A DNA stretch of 64,000 nucleotides from positions 34,925-98,924 of the forward strand of contig NZ_QGMQ01000002.1 of assembly GCF_003259155.1 (NCBI RefSeq). Direction: 5' to 3'. Positions 29,607 to 38,423 of this stretch are shown one piece after another. The notes under the pieces were generated by a model. It saw only the letters and a program-made list of their open reading frames with translations, did not search any database and was not told where the DNA came from. The translations under genes were made by a program, and so were the position numbers. The stretch's first letter is position 1. Every line of letters starts with the position of its first letter. This DNA is from Marinimicrobium alkaliphilum (GTDB lineage: Bacteria > Pseudomonadota > Gammaproteobacteria > Pseudomonadales > Cellvibrionaceae).

Positions 29607-30374
29607 TTGGACGCACAAAAACCAGGCCCCCAACGACGCCCGTTGGTGGTAGCGAACTGGAAGTTGAACGGTTCCCGGCGTAGCAATCAGGCTTTATTGG
29701 AAGCGCTGGTCGCGGGCTGGAAAGCGCAATCGGGTTCGGCAGAGGTGGCGATATGTCCACCGTTTATTTATTTGCCGCAAGCCGCTGAGCTGCTGGAAAA
29801 AAGCGAATTCTACCTGGGTGGGCAGAACCTGAGTCAGTATAGCGAGGGCGCCTACACCGGTGAAGTATCGGGAAAAATGCTGGCTGAGACCGGTTGCCGG
29901 TACGTGATTATAGGCCACAGTGAGCGCCGTCAGTTGTTTAATGAAACTGACGAGTTGGTAGCCGAAAAGTTTGCGGCTGCTTTGAGCCACGGCCTGACGC
30001 CAATACTCTGCGTGGGCGAATCGCTCGAAGAGTGTGACGGCGGCCACACCTTGGCAGTCGTTGGGCGCCAGCTCGGTGTGGTTATCGACAAGGTGGGGCT
30101 GGAGGCATTTGCCCGCGCTGTGGTGGCTTATGAGCCTGTTTGGGCAATCGGCACCGGGCGTCATGCAACACCGGCTGATGCTCAGCGCGTCCACGCCTAC
30201 ATCCGCGAACGTCTGGGGGTGCAGGGCGAGACCATTCAGGTCTTGTACGGTGGTAGCGTAAAGCCTGATAATGCCCCCGAATTGTTTGCCATGGCAGATA
30301 TCGATGGCGGCCTGATTGGTGGGGCGTCACTGAAAAGTGAAGATTTTTTGGCGATTTGTCGCGCAGCAGGGTAG
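29607..30374 (+). CDS. tpiA: Triosephosphate isomerase
   Basis: A 255-residue glycolytic enzyme interconverting dihydroxyacetone phosphate and glyceraldehyde 3-phosphate. Catalytic residues are visible: Lys in VVANWKLNGS, His in VIIGHSERR and Glu in AYEPVWAIGTGRHA. The start is TTG 29607: GGGAGG lies 6 bases upstream and the resulting length equals the E. coli protein. The frame extends back to 29550 without a better site. Confidence 0.95.
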   Translation: MDAQKPGPQRRPLVVANWKLNGSRRSNQALLEALVAGWKAQSGSAEVAICPPFIYLPQAAELLEKSEFYLGGQNLSQYSEGAYTGEVSGKMLAETGCRYVIIGHSERRQLFNETDELVAEKFAAALSHGLTPILCVGESLEECDGGHTLAVVGRQLGVVIDKVGLEAFARAVVAYEPVWAIGTGRHATPADAQRVHAYIRERLGVQGETIQVLYGGSVKPDNAPELFAMADIDGGLIGGASLKSEDFLAICRAAG

Positions 30375-30429
30375 AATACGCCCCCTGAAATTGACTGCGA
30401 ATCAATGAGTCGCTCAATTAGAGAATTGA

Positions 30430-30792
30430 ATGATGGAAAACCTCGTACTCGTACTACATTCGCTGACCGCAATCGCGATCGTTGTGCTTATCCTGCTTCA
30501 GCAGGGTAAGGGTGCAACCGCCGGTGCCTCCTTTGGGGGTGGCGCTTCGCAAACCGTATTCGGCAGTAGCGGCAGCGTCAGTTTCTTTGCCCGCGTGACC
30601 GCGATCATGGCGGTGGTATTCTTCGCCACCAGCTTTGGCTTGGCAATTATTGCCAAGAACAAAGCCGACATCGGTGATCTGGGCGTACCCGCTGTTATCG
30701 AATCCCGCGACGCGGTGCAAGACTCCGATATCCCCATGGTGGATGATGATGCCGACGACGGCAGCACAATCCCCGAGGTGCCGGAAGACTAA
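30430..30792 (+). CDS. secG: Protein-export membrane protein SecG
   Basis: A 120-residue SecYEG subunit with two hydrophobic helices (about 4-22 and 53-75) and the conserved cytoplasmic loop LLQQGKGATAGASFGGGAS with FGSSGS. The C-terminal tail (about 85-120) is acidic and longer than in E. coli. Tandem ATG codons occur at 30430 and 30433. The tpiA-secG-tRNA-Leu arrangement is conserved in gammaproteobacteria. A weak possible promoter is TTGGCG-18-TAGAAT inside the end of tpiA. Confidence 0.95.
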   Translation: MMENLVLVLHSLTAIAIVVLILLQQGKGATAGASFGGGASQTVFGSSGSVSFFARVTAIMAVVFFATSFGLAIIAKNKADIGDLGVPAVIESRDAVQDSDIPMVDDDADDGSTIPEVPED

Positions 30793-30871
30793 GTTGTAAC
30801 AACGCGCAGCGTGTCGGGATACTGGCACGCTGGGTGTTAAGTAAGTAGTAATGAGTTTGACCCCTTATTAT

Positions 30872-30956
30872 GCCCAAGTGGTGGAATTGGTAGACACGCT
30901 ATCTTGAGGGGGTAGTGGCGCAAGCCGTGCCGGTTCAAGTCCGGCCTTGGGCACCA
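30872..30956 (+). tRNA. tRNA-Leu (anticodon GAG)
   Basis: An 85-nt class II tRNA with a long variable arm. The acceptor stem is GCCCAAG/CTTGGGC, the anticodon stem CTATC/GGTAG, the loop TTGAGGG with anticodon GAG, the T arm GGTTCAAGTCC, and CCA is encoded. It is the usual neighbour of secG. Confidence 0.95.
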
Positions 30957-30960
30957 TATT

Positions 30961-30995
30961 AAAAAAGGCTCTCCTAACGGAGAGCCTTTTTTTTT
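30961..30995. terminator. Bidirectional terminator between tRNA-Leu and the oxidoreductase gene
   Basis: A stem GGCTCTCC/GGAGAGCC with a TAAC loop, flanked by six A residues on the left and nine T residues on the right. It can end the tpiA/secG/tRNA-Leu transcript on the plus strand and the oxidoreductase transcript on the minus strand. Confidence 0.95.
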
Positions 30996-32433
30996 AAGCT
31001 TTGATGCGTCTCGCTTGAGGTTTAAGGCTGGTCAATTCCTCGATCTTGACCGGGCGGCCTTCGTCGATACTCTTGCGCGCGGCGACACCGATCAGCACAG
31101 CCATGGCACCATCCCGGAAATTGGCTTTTTGGCCCACGTTGCGCTCGGGAGGGATACCCTTAAACACATGGGCGTTGAGGATCGGATCGCCGCCCCAGTG
31201 AGCCCGGCGGACATAGGGCAATTCGATACGTCTGTGACTGCCGAAGTTGTTGGCAATATTGATCTCCTGCACACCTTCATCCCGGGCGCTGTGACTGCTA
31301 AGGCCCATTTCCTTCTCATAGATTGAGGCCTGGTCAATGGCCGCCTGTTCCAACCAGGGGATGCCTTCCCAGGTTTCGGCGCGGCCCGCCTTGCCATTGA
31401 AGGCCAGGCGGAAGCCTTCGAAGGGCGAATAGGTGGTCAGCGAATAGTTCACAATGACATTGTTGGCGTAGCGAATCTGTACGCTCATCTTGTCAAAAAT
31501 GTCGATCTCTTCACGCCACAGACAGTTATCGCGAATATAGCCATCGTGATGCTCGTTGTTGACATAGAGGTTGGTCGCCAGCTCGTCCTGGGTGATATCC
31601 CAGTGGTAGTCCCCGCACGCTTTCTTGTGCGGACATCCCCGGCACTTCTCACCGCGGAATGCGTTATTCTTGCCGTAATGCTCCAGATCACCGTAAGCAT
31701 GGACTTCCACCGGGTCCGATTCCAGGTACCAGTTCAGCAGGTCGAAATGGTGTGCTGACTTGTGCAGCAGCAGGGTACCCCCTTTGTCGCGCAGGCCGTG
31801 CCAGCGACGGAAGTAGGATGCGCCGTGATACGTATTCAGGTACCAATTGAAATCGACCGAAACAACGTCTCCAATCTCCTTGGTTTCCAATACTTCTTTC
31901 ATGGATGTGAACATCAGACCATAGCGATAGTTGAAGGCCATGATCAGCTCGCCTTTGGAGTTTTCTACCGCCTCCTGAATGGCCGTACACTTGAACTCGT
32001 CGGTGGTCATCGGTTTTTCGGTGACCACACTGATGTTTTTTCCGAGAGACTTGATGATGATCTCATCGTGGCTGGCATCGTCCGTGGTCACCATAACGAG
32101 GTCGATATCCTCGACCTGTGCCAGCATCTGATCAATGTGGGTAAAGGTCGGGCAATCGACCCCAATATACTCCTTGGCAAAGGCCAGACGACCGGGGTTG
32201 AGGTCACACAGTGCGACAAACTCAACGCTATCACTGAAGTTCTGCACCAGGTCACGCCCCCAGAAGCGCACGCCCCGAATACCGGTACCGACCAAGGCGA
32301 CACGCTTCTTGCGGCCGGCAGAGGGTCCGGCAAAAGAGCCCATGGCGGTGGTGGTCAGCATGGACCCGGCGAGCACCTTGCCGGTACTGGTGATGAAGTT
32401 TCTTCGGTCAATGGAATGGTTTTTATCTGTCAT
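30994..32433 (-). CDS. Gfo/Idh/MocA-family oxidoreductase with Tat signal
   Basis: A 479-residue protein. The N-terminal twin-arginine motif RRNFITS and a hydrophobic stretch predict Tat export of the folded, cofactor-loaded enzyme. A Rossmann domain begins VALVGTGIRG; the Gfo/Idh signature EKPMTT follows, and the C-terminal domain binds substrate. A Cys cluster KCRGCPHKKAC lies around residue 265, a feature seen in some family members and possibly a metal site. Substrates are typically sugars or sugar acids, with NAD(P). ATG 32433 has GAGAGA upstream and gives the usual Tat leader; ATG 32448 is an alternative. Confidence 0.85.
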   Translation of the reverse strand: MTDKNHSIDRRNFITSTGKVLAGSMLTTTAMGSFAGPSAGRKKRVALVGTGIRGVRFWGRDLVQNFSDSVEFVALCDLNPGRLAFAKEYIGVDCPTFTHIDQMLAQVEDIDLVMVTTDDASHDEIIIKSLGKNISVVTEKPMTTDEFKCTAIQEAVENSKGELIMAFNYRYGLMFTSMKEVLETKEIGDVVSVDFNWYLNTYHGASYFRRWHGLRDKGGTLLLHKSAHHFDLLNWYLESDPVEVHAYGDLEHYGKNNAFRGEKCRGCPHKKACGDYHWDITQDELATNLYVNNEHHDGYIRDNCLWREEIDIFDKMSVQIRYANNVIVNYSLTTYSPFEGFRLAFNGKAGRAETWEGIPWLEQAAIDQASIYEKEMGLSSHSARDEGVQEINIANNFGSHRRIELPYVRRAHWGGDPILNAHVFKGIPPERNVGQKANFRDGAMAVLIGVAARKSIDEGRPVKIEELTSLKPQARRIKA

Positions 32434-32821
32434 GATTTTGTCTCTCATTGCTGTATTTATAATGTGTTATCACGGCTTGAGGTTACAACGCCGGGGGCTG
32501 CCAGATAGTGTGCGCTCTGGCGGTTGTGCGATCCGAACCCGGTAGCGTAAGCACCCCCATAGTTTGGCAACCAGGACTTTTTTACAAGCATCTGCAAAAG
32601 TAAACATTTGTAAAGCTCTGGTTGGGTGATACGGATACGGCTGCGTCGGGAACCCCCATTTCAATAATATGTATGATAATTGCCAAAGCAATCATGCGCC
32701 CCCAATGCTATAATTTCCAGGTGATAATGCGGGAAAATATGCCAGGCGCAAGTGTAAAGATCCTTTCTTCCCAGCCCCAAACACGTTATGGTTTATATGA
32801 CTTTATGTGACGGCGGTGATC
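32434..32821. promoter_or_regulatory. Divergent intergenic region with candidate promoter and operator
   Basis: A 388-bp AT-rich gap between the divergent oxidoreductase and GGDEF genes. An extended -10 (TGCTATAAT, 32706-32714) on the plus strand would start the GGDEF transcript near 32721. An inverted repeat TTTACAA (32581-32587) and TTTGTAAA (32607-32614), centre-to-centre about 26 bp, is a candidate operator. No convincing small gene was seen; a 62-codon plus-strand frame from 32622 has no family resemblance. Confidence 0.4.
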
Positions 32822-34168
32822 ATGGCAAAAAACAATAAGCGGACACCCCACACGCTGCCTGGTCACGGCGGCCAGCGGGGCAAATTTGGTCTGGAAGTGG
32901 GTTTGGCGGTGCTGGTGCTGTTGACACTGATGGCGATCGTGGCGGAGCGCCCGATTCTCGAGACCAGCCTGACTCTCACAGCAGATGATGGCTATGTGGC
33001 CAGCTACGATGATTCGGGCGAAGGCGGGCGCAGTTCCTCGATCATTACCGATCCGCATGCCATGCAGTGGCGCTGCGAGCTTGCCGATCAGGGACCCTAT
33101 ACCTTTTGCGGTTTCGAGTTGATCCTGGATCTTGAGCGTCAAAGCGGCATTGACCTGCGCAGGTACGATCGCATTCGTATCGACCTGAACTACGAGGGGC
33201 CGACCGAGACCATTCGCTTCTATTTACGCAACTTCGATACCGCGTACAGCATTCCCCAGGTCAACGACTCTACCAAGTACAATCAAATCGAATTCAATGC
33301 GGCACTCGCCAGCGGCGGTGACCCCCTGGAATTTGCGATGGCAGACTTTTTTGTCGCCAACTGGTGGTTTCAGCGCTATCGCCTGTCGCCAGCGATGGGG
33401 CATCCGCAGTTCGATAATATTGTTGTGATTGAGGTGCAAACGGGGTCTACCGCCATACCCGGAGAGCACCGTTTTGAGCTGGGTAACATCACCTTTACCG
33501 GTCAGATCCTTACCACCGAGCAGTGGTACCAGTTTATCGTTGGGGTCTGGCTCGCTGCGGCCCTGATCTTCCTGGGGTCGCGTACGCTGGTATTGAAAGG
33601 CGAAATCAGGCGTCGCCGCTGGCGCGAGCGCGAACTGATGGAAATTAACCGGCTGCTCGATTCCCGCGGTCGGGCGTTGGAGGAAAAGGCGCGTACCGAT
33701 CCGCTGACGGGGGCGTTTAACCGCGAGGGCATTGAAGGTGCAATCAAGGTCGGTCTTGAGGAGTATCGCCGTCAAGGCAAGCCGTTGTCATTGATTCTGC
33801 TCGACGTGGATCACTTCAAGCAAGTCAACGACCGCTTTGGTCACGGGGTGGGTGACCAGATACTGACCGGGTTGACGCGGCTCGTGCAAGCCAATATCCG
33901 CGACAGTGATATTTTTGCCCGCTGGGGTGGTGAGGAGTTCTTGTTGGTGTGTCGCAACACGTCGCTCTACGACGCGGCGAACCTGGCCGAAAAGTTACGC
34001 CAGTTGATTGCCAGCCACGACTTTGGCGAACCGGGCCGAGTCACCGCCAGCTTTGGGGTGGCGACCTTGCGTTCGCAGGAAAGCCTGGATCAGATTTTCT
34101 CGCGCACGGATGAGGCGCTGTACAAAGCCAAAGGGGCGGGCAGGGATCGGGCCGAGGTGTCCCGTTAG
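32822..34168 (+). CDS. Diguanylate cyclase with periplasmic beta-sandwich sensor
   Basis: A 448-residue protein with a membrane helix at about 22-42, a periplasmic region at about 45-232, a second helix at about 238-256, a short coiled coil, and a C-terminal GGDEF domain with signature RWGGEEF near residue 367. It should synthesise cyclic di-GMP. The periplasmic part has alternating beta-strand pattern (RIRIDLNYEG, TIRFYLRNFD) reminiscent of galactose-binding or CBM-like sandwiches, and two Cys (85 and 96) placed to form a disulfide. ATG 32822 is preferred; GTG 32807 is in frame. It ends overlapping the convergent transferase gene by 4 bp. Confidence 0.85.
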   Translation: MAKNNKRTPHTLPGHGGQRGKFGLEVGLAVLVLLTLMAIVAERPILETSLTLTADDGYVASYDDSGEGGRSSSIITDPHAMQWRCELADQGPYTFCGFELILDLERQSGIDLRRYDRIRIDLNYEGPTETIRFYLRNFDTAYSIPQVNDSTKYNQIEFNAALASGGDPLEFAMADFFVANWWFQRYRLSPAMGHPQFDNIVVIEVQTGSTAIPGEHRFELGNITFTGQILTTEQWYQFIVGVWLAAALIFLGSRTLVLKGEIRRRRWRERELMEINRLLDSRGRALEEKARTDPLTGAFNREGIEGAIKVGLEEYRRQGKPLSLILLDVDHFKQVNDRFGHGVGDQILTGLTRLVQANIRDSDIFARWGGEEFLLVCRNTSLYDAANLAEKLRQLIASHDFGEPGRVTASFGVATLRSQESLDQIFSRTDEALYKAKGAGRDRAEVSR

Positions 34169-34941
34169 CGCAGAATAATGCGGTATGCCTCCTCCTCAAG
34201 ATCGTAACGTTGCTTGCCCGGGATGGCTTTTATAAAGTGGGTGTCGGCATCCTGAGCGTGGTGTTGTTTCAGTGCCACCGACAAACTGTAGTGGTCGCCC
34301 AGGTGGTAGTGATGAAACTGCCAGTCCTTGTCGTTATCGTTCAGGCTCGGGTCAAAGTGGACGTGAATACTGCCGTTGTTGTCGATATGAAACTCGGGCT
34401 TGGCCAGGCCGGCGGAAATGCCGGTGCCACGGGCTTTGAAGTAGGCCTCTTTGAGTGTCCAGAGCTCGAAGAAATGTTGCCGCCGGCGCTGCTCGGGGCT
34501 TTTCTCCAACGCCTCGATTTCGCTTTCGGCAAAGAAGCGCTTGGCGACCGCGCGCCAGTTGGCGGCGCGACTGCTGTTCTCGATGTCGACGCCGATGGTG
34601 GTTTCGCCGGTAACGGCGATGGCGAGCCAGTCACCGCTGTGGCTGACACTGAAGCTCAGGGGCAGCTGAGTGTTCACAAGCTTGGGTTTGCCTTTCTGGT
34701 CCCGCTCAAACTCCCACTGCGCAGGTTTGATACTGTCACTGTACTGGGATAGGCACCAGCGCACTGAAGCGCGCGAGATCAGGCGTTCGCGCCTTACCGC
34801 CGGGCTATTGCTGGCATCCTCCAGATGTTGTTGTTCTTCATCGCTGAGCCATTCGCCGTATTGCGCGATCAGCGCCTCGTCGTCGACCGTGCGCAGATCA
34901 ACCAGCCAGATGTGCACAGTTTTCAGGGGCAGTAGCTTCAT
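34165..34941 (-). CDS. 4'-phosphopantetheinyl transferase, Sfp family
   Basis: A 258-residue enzyme that transfers phosphopantetheine from CoA to carrier proteins. It has the pseudo-dimer motifs FSVSHSGDW, GVDIE with metal-binding Asp and Glu, and FFELWTLKEAYFKARGTGI. The Sfp type usually serves polyketide, nonribosomal peptide or fatty acid carrier proteins, but no such megasynthase is in this window. ATG 34941 is chosen for family length; the frame extends to 35085 through unlikely sequence. Confidence 0.9.
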   Translation of the reverse strand: MKLLPLKTVHIWLVDLRTVDDEALIAQYGEWLSDEEQQHLEDASNSPAVRRERLISRASVRWCLSQYSDSIKPAQWEFERDQKGKPKLVNTQLPLSFSVSHSGDWLAIAVTGETTIGVDIENSSRAANWRAVAKRFFAESEIEALEKSPEQRRRQHFFELWTLKEAYFKARGTGISAGLAKPEFHIDNNGSIHVHFDPSLNDNDKDWQFHHYHLGDHYSLSVALKQHHAQDADTHFIKAIPGKQRYDLEEEAYRIILR

Positions 34942-35055
34942 AATCAGTGGTTCCGGTCGTGCTGAGTAGATGTCTGTGAGTATAGTCAAACCCGGCGCAG
35001 GTGCGAGCGTCAACCGCTGGTGTGTGTCGATCAATGTATTGCCGAATAGCTGAGC

Positions 35056-35094
35056 AAAAAACTGTGCGGCGAACCCGCGCCGCACAGTTTTTGT
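35056..35094. terminator. Terminator after the arabinofuranosidase gene
   Basis: A stem ACTGTGCGGC / GCCGCACAGT with an 8-nt loop, A-run on the left and T-run on the right. On the minus strand it lies just after the GH51 stop (35103) and would separate it from the transferase gene. It can work in either direction. Confidence 0.9.
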
Positions 35095-35102
35095 CAGGAA
35101 GG

Positions 35103-36641
35103 TCAGAGTTCGAGTGTAATCAGGGATTTGGCGGGCACCGGCACGATCAACTTGTCGCCACGGACATGGGCCCGATTGTAGGGGCGCGGCATCAGCTTGT
35201 CGGGGTCATCAAAAGTGTTGTGAGCGTTCATCTCATCGGCAACAAGAATTCGGCCACGGGTCACTCCTGTCACGTCTATCCCTTTCAGCTCGATCTCGAC
35301 GGTGCGGGTCATGTGCGGGTCGATATTGGTCAGGCTGATGTGAATCCGGCCCTCGTTGTCGCGCGAAGCGGTGCCGCTCAGTGCTGGCAGACTTTGACTC
35401 GCGTAGGTGTACTCGCCCGTCTCCAGCGCTATGGGAAAGGCCTGAGCGTCATGGTGCACCTGGTACATATCGAACACATGGTAGGTGGGGGTCAGGATCA
35501 TCTGTTCGCCATCGGTGAGAATCATGGCCTGCAGCACGTTCACGGTCTGCGCGATGTTGGCCATTTTGACCCGGTCCAGGTGGCGATGGAAGGTGTCCAG
35601 TGTAACGGAGGCTGTGAGCGCATCGCGCAGGGTGTTCTGTTGATACAGGAAGCCGGGAATCGAGCCCTCTTCCTGTTCGTGCCAGGTACCCCATTCACCC
35701 ACGATCAGCCATACGCGCTGCTCGGGGTCGTACTTGTCCATGATTGCGATGTGCCGGGTGAGCAGCTCTTCCATCTCTTGTGTGCGCTCCATCAGTTCGA
35801 ACCAGTCACTCTCGTCAAAGTCGACTGCCTGGCCTTTTTGGGTCACCCAGTCGCCCTGGATGGTGTAGTGATGCAGGTCCAGGCCATCGATCATATCGCC
35901 GGCGCGTTTCATCATCACTTCGGTCCAGTGGTAATCGTCACCGGCCGCCCCGGCTGCGACCCGGAAGGGGCGAACATTCTCATAGGGGTGCAGATAGGTG
36001 GCGTAACGGCGATAGAGATCGGCGTAGTACTCAGGACGCATGTTGCCGCCGCAGCCCCAGCTCTCGTTGCCCACGCCCCAGTACTCCACATTCCAGGGGG
36101 CTTCCCGGCCGTTTTCGGCGCGCAGGCGCGACATGGGACTTTCGCCCGGGTGGTTCATATACTGCCACCAGTCGGCCATATCCTGGACGGTGCCGCTGCC
36201 GACATTGCCGACTACGACTGGCTCGGTGCCCAGCTCGTCCACCAGGGCCATAAATTCGTGGGTGCCGACGGCGTTATTTTCGGTAACGCCGCCCCACAGG
36301 TTGTTGACCACTGAGGGGCGCTCCTCCTTGGGACCGATACCGTGCTGCCAAAAATAGTAGTCGGCAAAACAGCCGCCGGGCCAGCGCAGGTTGGGAATGG
36401 CGATGGCCTTGAGCGCCTCGACCACGTCCTGGCGAATCACATACTCGCCTTGGTCATCCTTTTTCCAAAAGCCGTCGTAAATGCCGCGCCCCAGGTGCTC
36501 GGCAAACTGACCGTAAAGGTGTCGACTGATTTCACCCGCAGAGCCTTGGGTATCAATGGTCATACGGTGGGTTTCTGCCAGAGCGCTGGCCGTTGGGAGC
36601 GCCAGACTGGCGGTGAGCAGCAGGGTGCTGAGTCGTTTCAT
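35103..36641 (-). CDS. Alpha-L-arabinofuranosidase, GH51-like
   Basis: A 512-residue exported glycosidase with an N-terminal signal peptide (about 1-22, ending ALA). The catalytic TIM-barrel (about 40-395) carries the acid/base Glu193 in WGVGNESWGCGG and the nucleophile Glu316 in WLIVGEWGTW. A C-terminal beta domain follows. Substrate-loop residues in LRWPGGCFADYY match GH51 enzymes that release arabinose from arabinan or arabinoxylan. Secretion suggests action in the periplasm or outside. It stands alone in its transcript. Confidence 0.93.
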   Translation of the reverse strand: MKRLSTLLLTASLALPTASALAETHRMTIDTQGSAGEISRHLYGQFAEHLGRGIYDGFWKKDDQGEYVIRQDVVEALKAIAIPNLRWPGGCFADYYFWQHGIGPKEERPSVVNNLWGGVTENNAVGTHEFMALVDELGTEPVVVGNVGSGTVQDMADWWQYMNHPGESPMSRLRAENGREAPWNVEYWGVGNESWGCGGNMRPEYYADLYRRYATYLHPYENVRPFRVAAGAAGDDYHWTEVMMKRAGDMIDGLDLHHYTIQGDWVTQKGQAVDFDESDWFELMERTQEMEELLTRHIAIMDKYDPEQRVWLIVGEWGTWHEQEEGSIPGFLYQQNTLRDALTASVTLDTFHRHLDRVKMANIAQTVNVLQAMILTDGEQMILTPTYHVFDMYQVHHDAQAFPIALETGEYTYASQSLPALSGTASRDNEGRIHISLTNIDPHMTRTVEIELKGIDVTGVTRGRILVADEMNAHNTFDDPDKLMPRPYNRAHVRGDKLIVPVPAKSLITLEL

Positions 36642-36756
36642 CGTTCTATCCCGTCGGGTTATTATTGCTGGAACATAATAGTCATAAGTACAATATCATG
36701 CCGCGGGAGCGCAGGACCAGTCTGAAAACGGTAAAGGATATTAAAGATCGGAAGGA

Positions 36757-37467
36757 TTAATCCTTCGGGTTACCGAGGTGCCGGAACTGGCCACTGATCA
36801 GCACCAGAATGCCCAGAATACCCAAGGGCAGGAGGGTGGAGACATCCAGTGCCGATTCCGCCTGTATGGCGTTGCGCGCACCGTAGATGGCGCTGCAGTA
36901 GACTGACCACTTGATTGAGAGGCCAATGACGGTGGCGGCGATGAAGGTGGGCAGTGGCAGGCGCAGCAGGCCGGCGCTGAAGTTGACGATCACGTGGGGA
37001 AAGCCCGGCAGCATACGCAGGGCGGTTTGGGTCAGCAGGTCGCCGCGCTCGGTCAGCAGTTTGTAGATCCGTTGGCCGATACGGGTACGCGGGGCCGCTT
37101 CGCGCAGGCGGCTGCTCAGGGCATAGCCGCCGAGGGCACCGGCCAGGCTGCCCGCCACCAAGAGCAGAGTGGCCGTCAGGGGCGGGTGAAACGGCGCTAT
37201 TAGCCACAGACACATACTGCCCGGCAGACCCAGACTCATCATTACCGCCATGGTGATCAGGATCAGGGCGATGGCCCAAGGCTTATCCGCGGCGGATTCA
37301 CCCCAACCCATGATGTGGGCGGGCGTCAGGGGGGTAAAAGTAAACGCCAGGAACAGCAGCGCCAGTCCCACCACGATGGCAACGGTACGGGTGTGTTGTC
37401 TCTGTTCCTGTTCCTGCGGATCCGGCTGGTCCATAAAAGGGCTATTGCGTCCTGTTATCGGTCTCAT
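36757..37467 (-). CDS. TVP38/DedA-like (VTT domain) membrane protein
   Basis: A 236-residue integral membrane protein with an N-terminal polar segment, about five or six hydrophobic helices and the VTT-domain pattern, including LGLPGSMCLWLIAPF and ALRMLPGFPHVIVNFSAGL. VTT proteins include lipid scramblases and DedA-type proteins that help recycle lipid carriers; the role here is unknown. Start is uncertain: ATG 37467 or ATG 37434, neither with a good Shine-Dalgarno sequence. Confidence 0.8.
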   Translation of the reverse strand: MRPITGRNSPFMDQPDPQEQEQRQHTRTVAIVVGLALLFLAFTFTPLTPAHIMGWGESAADKPWAIALILITMAVMMSLGLPGSMCLWLIAPFHPPLTATLLLVAGSLAGALGGYALSSRLREAAPRTRIGQRIYKLLTERGDLLTQTALRMLPGFPHVIVNFSAGLLRLPLPTFIAATVIGLSIKWSVYCSAIYGARNAIQAESALDVSTLLPLGILGILVLISGQFRHLGNPKD

Positions 37468-37513
37468 CTGTATTCTAGAGGACTGGAGGACAAACTACCA
37501 ACCCGCTAGTCAC

Positions 37514-38119
37514 CTATTGGCGGGGCAGGGAAGGTAGATTCAAGCCCCAGCGAACCGCGAGCATCCGCAGGGCGAAGACCACGGCGACGCCGGTGAAAAA
37601 GGCACCGGTTTCCGGCACCGACAAGGCCCGCAAGGCCAGATAGACCAGGATCCCGACGATGGCTGCTGTGGCATAAACTTCCTTGTGCAGCACCAGAGGT
37701 ACGTGGGCGGTGATGACATCGCGCAAGATGCCGCCAAACACCCCGGTCATGGTGCCCATGACCACCGCGATCATCGGCGAGTGACCCGCCGCGAGCGTCA
37801 ACTGCGCGCCGGAGAGCGCGAAAATCGCGAGTCCTGCGGCGTCAGCGGCCAGAAATAATAGGCCGGGGGGAGGTCGACGGCTGAGGTAGATGAGCGTGAT
37901 CAGCGTCGCCATGGCGATGGTGGCCAGATACCAGTGGTCGACGATCCAGAAGATCGGATGGCGCCCCAGGAGCAGATCGCGCAAGGTGCCGCCGCCGATG
38001 GCCGTGAGCGTGGCCACGACCAGCATGCCAAAGACATCCAGATTGCGCTCGCGCGTAGCAAGCACACCGCTGGCTGCGAATACGGCAACACCGGCCAGGT
38101 CGAGGTAGTAGAGCAGCAT
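37514..38119 (-). CDS. TRIC-channel/YicG-like (UPF0126) membrane protein
   Basis: A 201-residue membrane protein with about seven helices in two repeats, each holding a conserved motif: AIGGGTLRDLLLG (first) and GVFGGILRDVITA (second). This is the prokaryotic TRIC/UPF0126 fold, forming trimeric cation channels or glycine-type transporters depending on the member. It lies 46 bp upstream of the VTT-domain gene on the same strand. Confidence 0.88.
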   Translation of the reverse strand: MLLYYLDLAGVAVFAASGVLATRERNLDVFGMLVVATLTAIGGGTLRDLLLGRHPIFWIVDHWYLATIAMATLITLIYLSRRPPPGLLFLAADAAGLAIFALSGAQLTLAAGHSPMIAVVMGTMTGVFGGILRDVITAHVPLVLHKEVYATAAIVGILVYLALRALSVPETGAFFTGVAVVFALRMLAVRWGLNLPSLPRQ

Positions 38120-38166
38120 GGGGTCTCCGTTGTGTGCCGCTGCCGGTGGGTCTGGTTGCGGGATGT

Positions 38167-38200
38167 GTCGGATTACGCCCTGCGGGCTAATCCGACCTAC
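38167..38200 (+). repeat. REP-like palindrome
   Basis: The first of four copies in the gap 38120-38514: GTCGGATTACGCC, CTGCGG centre, ending TAATCCGACCTAC. Confidence 0.85.
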
Positions 38201-38219
38201 AGGGATGGGTGCCTCAGGT

Positions 38220-38253
38220 GTCGGATTACGCCCTGTGGGCTAATCCGACCTAC
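38220..38253 (+). repeat. REP-like palindrome
   Basis: Second copy, with centre CTGTGG in place of CTGCGG, so one centre base differs from its neighbour. Preceded by GCCTCAGGT, as at 15181. Confidence 0.85.
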
Positions 38254-38274
38254 GAGGGACCATGTGCCTCTGGT

Positions 38275-38306
38275 GTCGGATTACGCCTGCGGCTAATCCG
38301 ACCTAC
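38275..38306 (+). repeat. REP-like palindrome
   Basis: Third copy, identical in type to subtype A of the 15-kb array, with centre GCCTGCGGC. Confidence 0.85.
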
Positions 38307-38330
38307 GGGAGGCGGTGTGCCGATGTTTGT

Positions 38331-38363
38331 GTAGGTCGGATTAGGCGCAGCCGTAATCCGACA
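38331..38363 (-). repeat. REP-like palindrome, inverted copy
   Basis: Fourth copy, reversed (GTAGGTCGGATTA ... TAATCCGAC), closing the cluster with an inverted unit as at 328 and 15593. Confidence 0.85.
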
Positions 38364-38423
38364 GTGAGGCACTGATCCGGATAATGCCTTGTGGCCGGCG
38401 TAGTCCGCTGAGGCTCAACATGA

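Noticed and set aside
32622..32810. 62-codon plus-strand frame ahead of the GGDEF gene
   Set aside because: No family resemblance and no ribosome binding site, and it spans the likely promoter.
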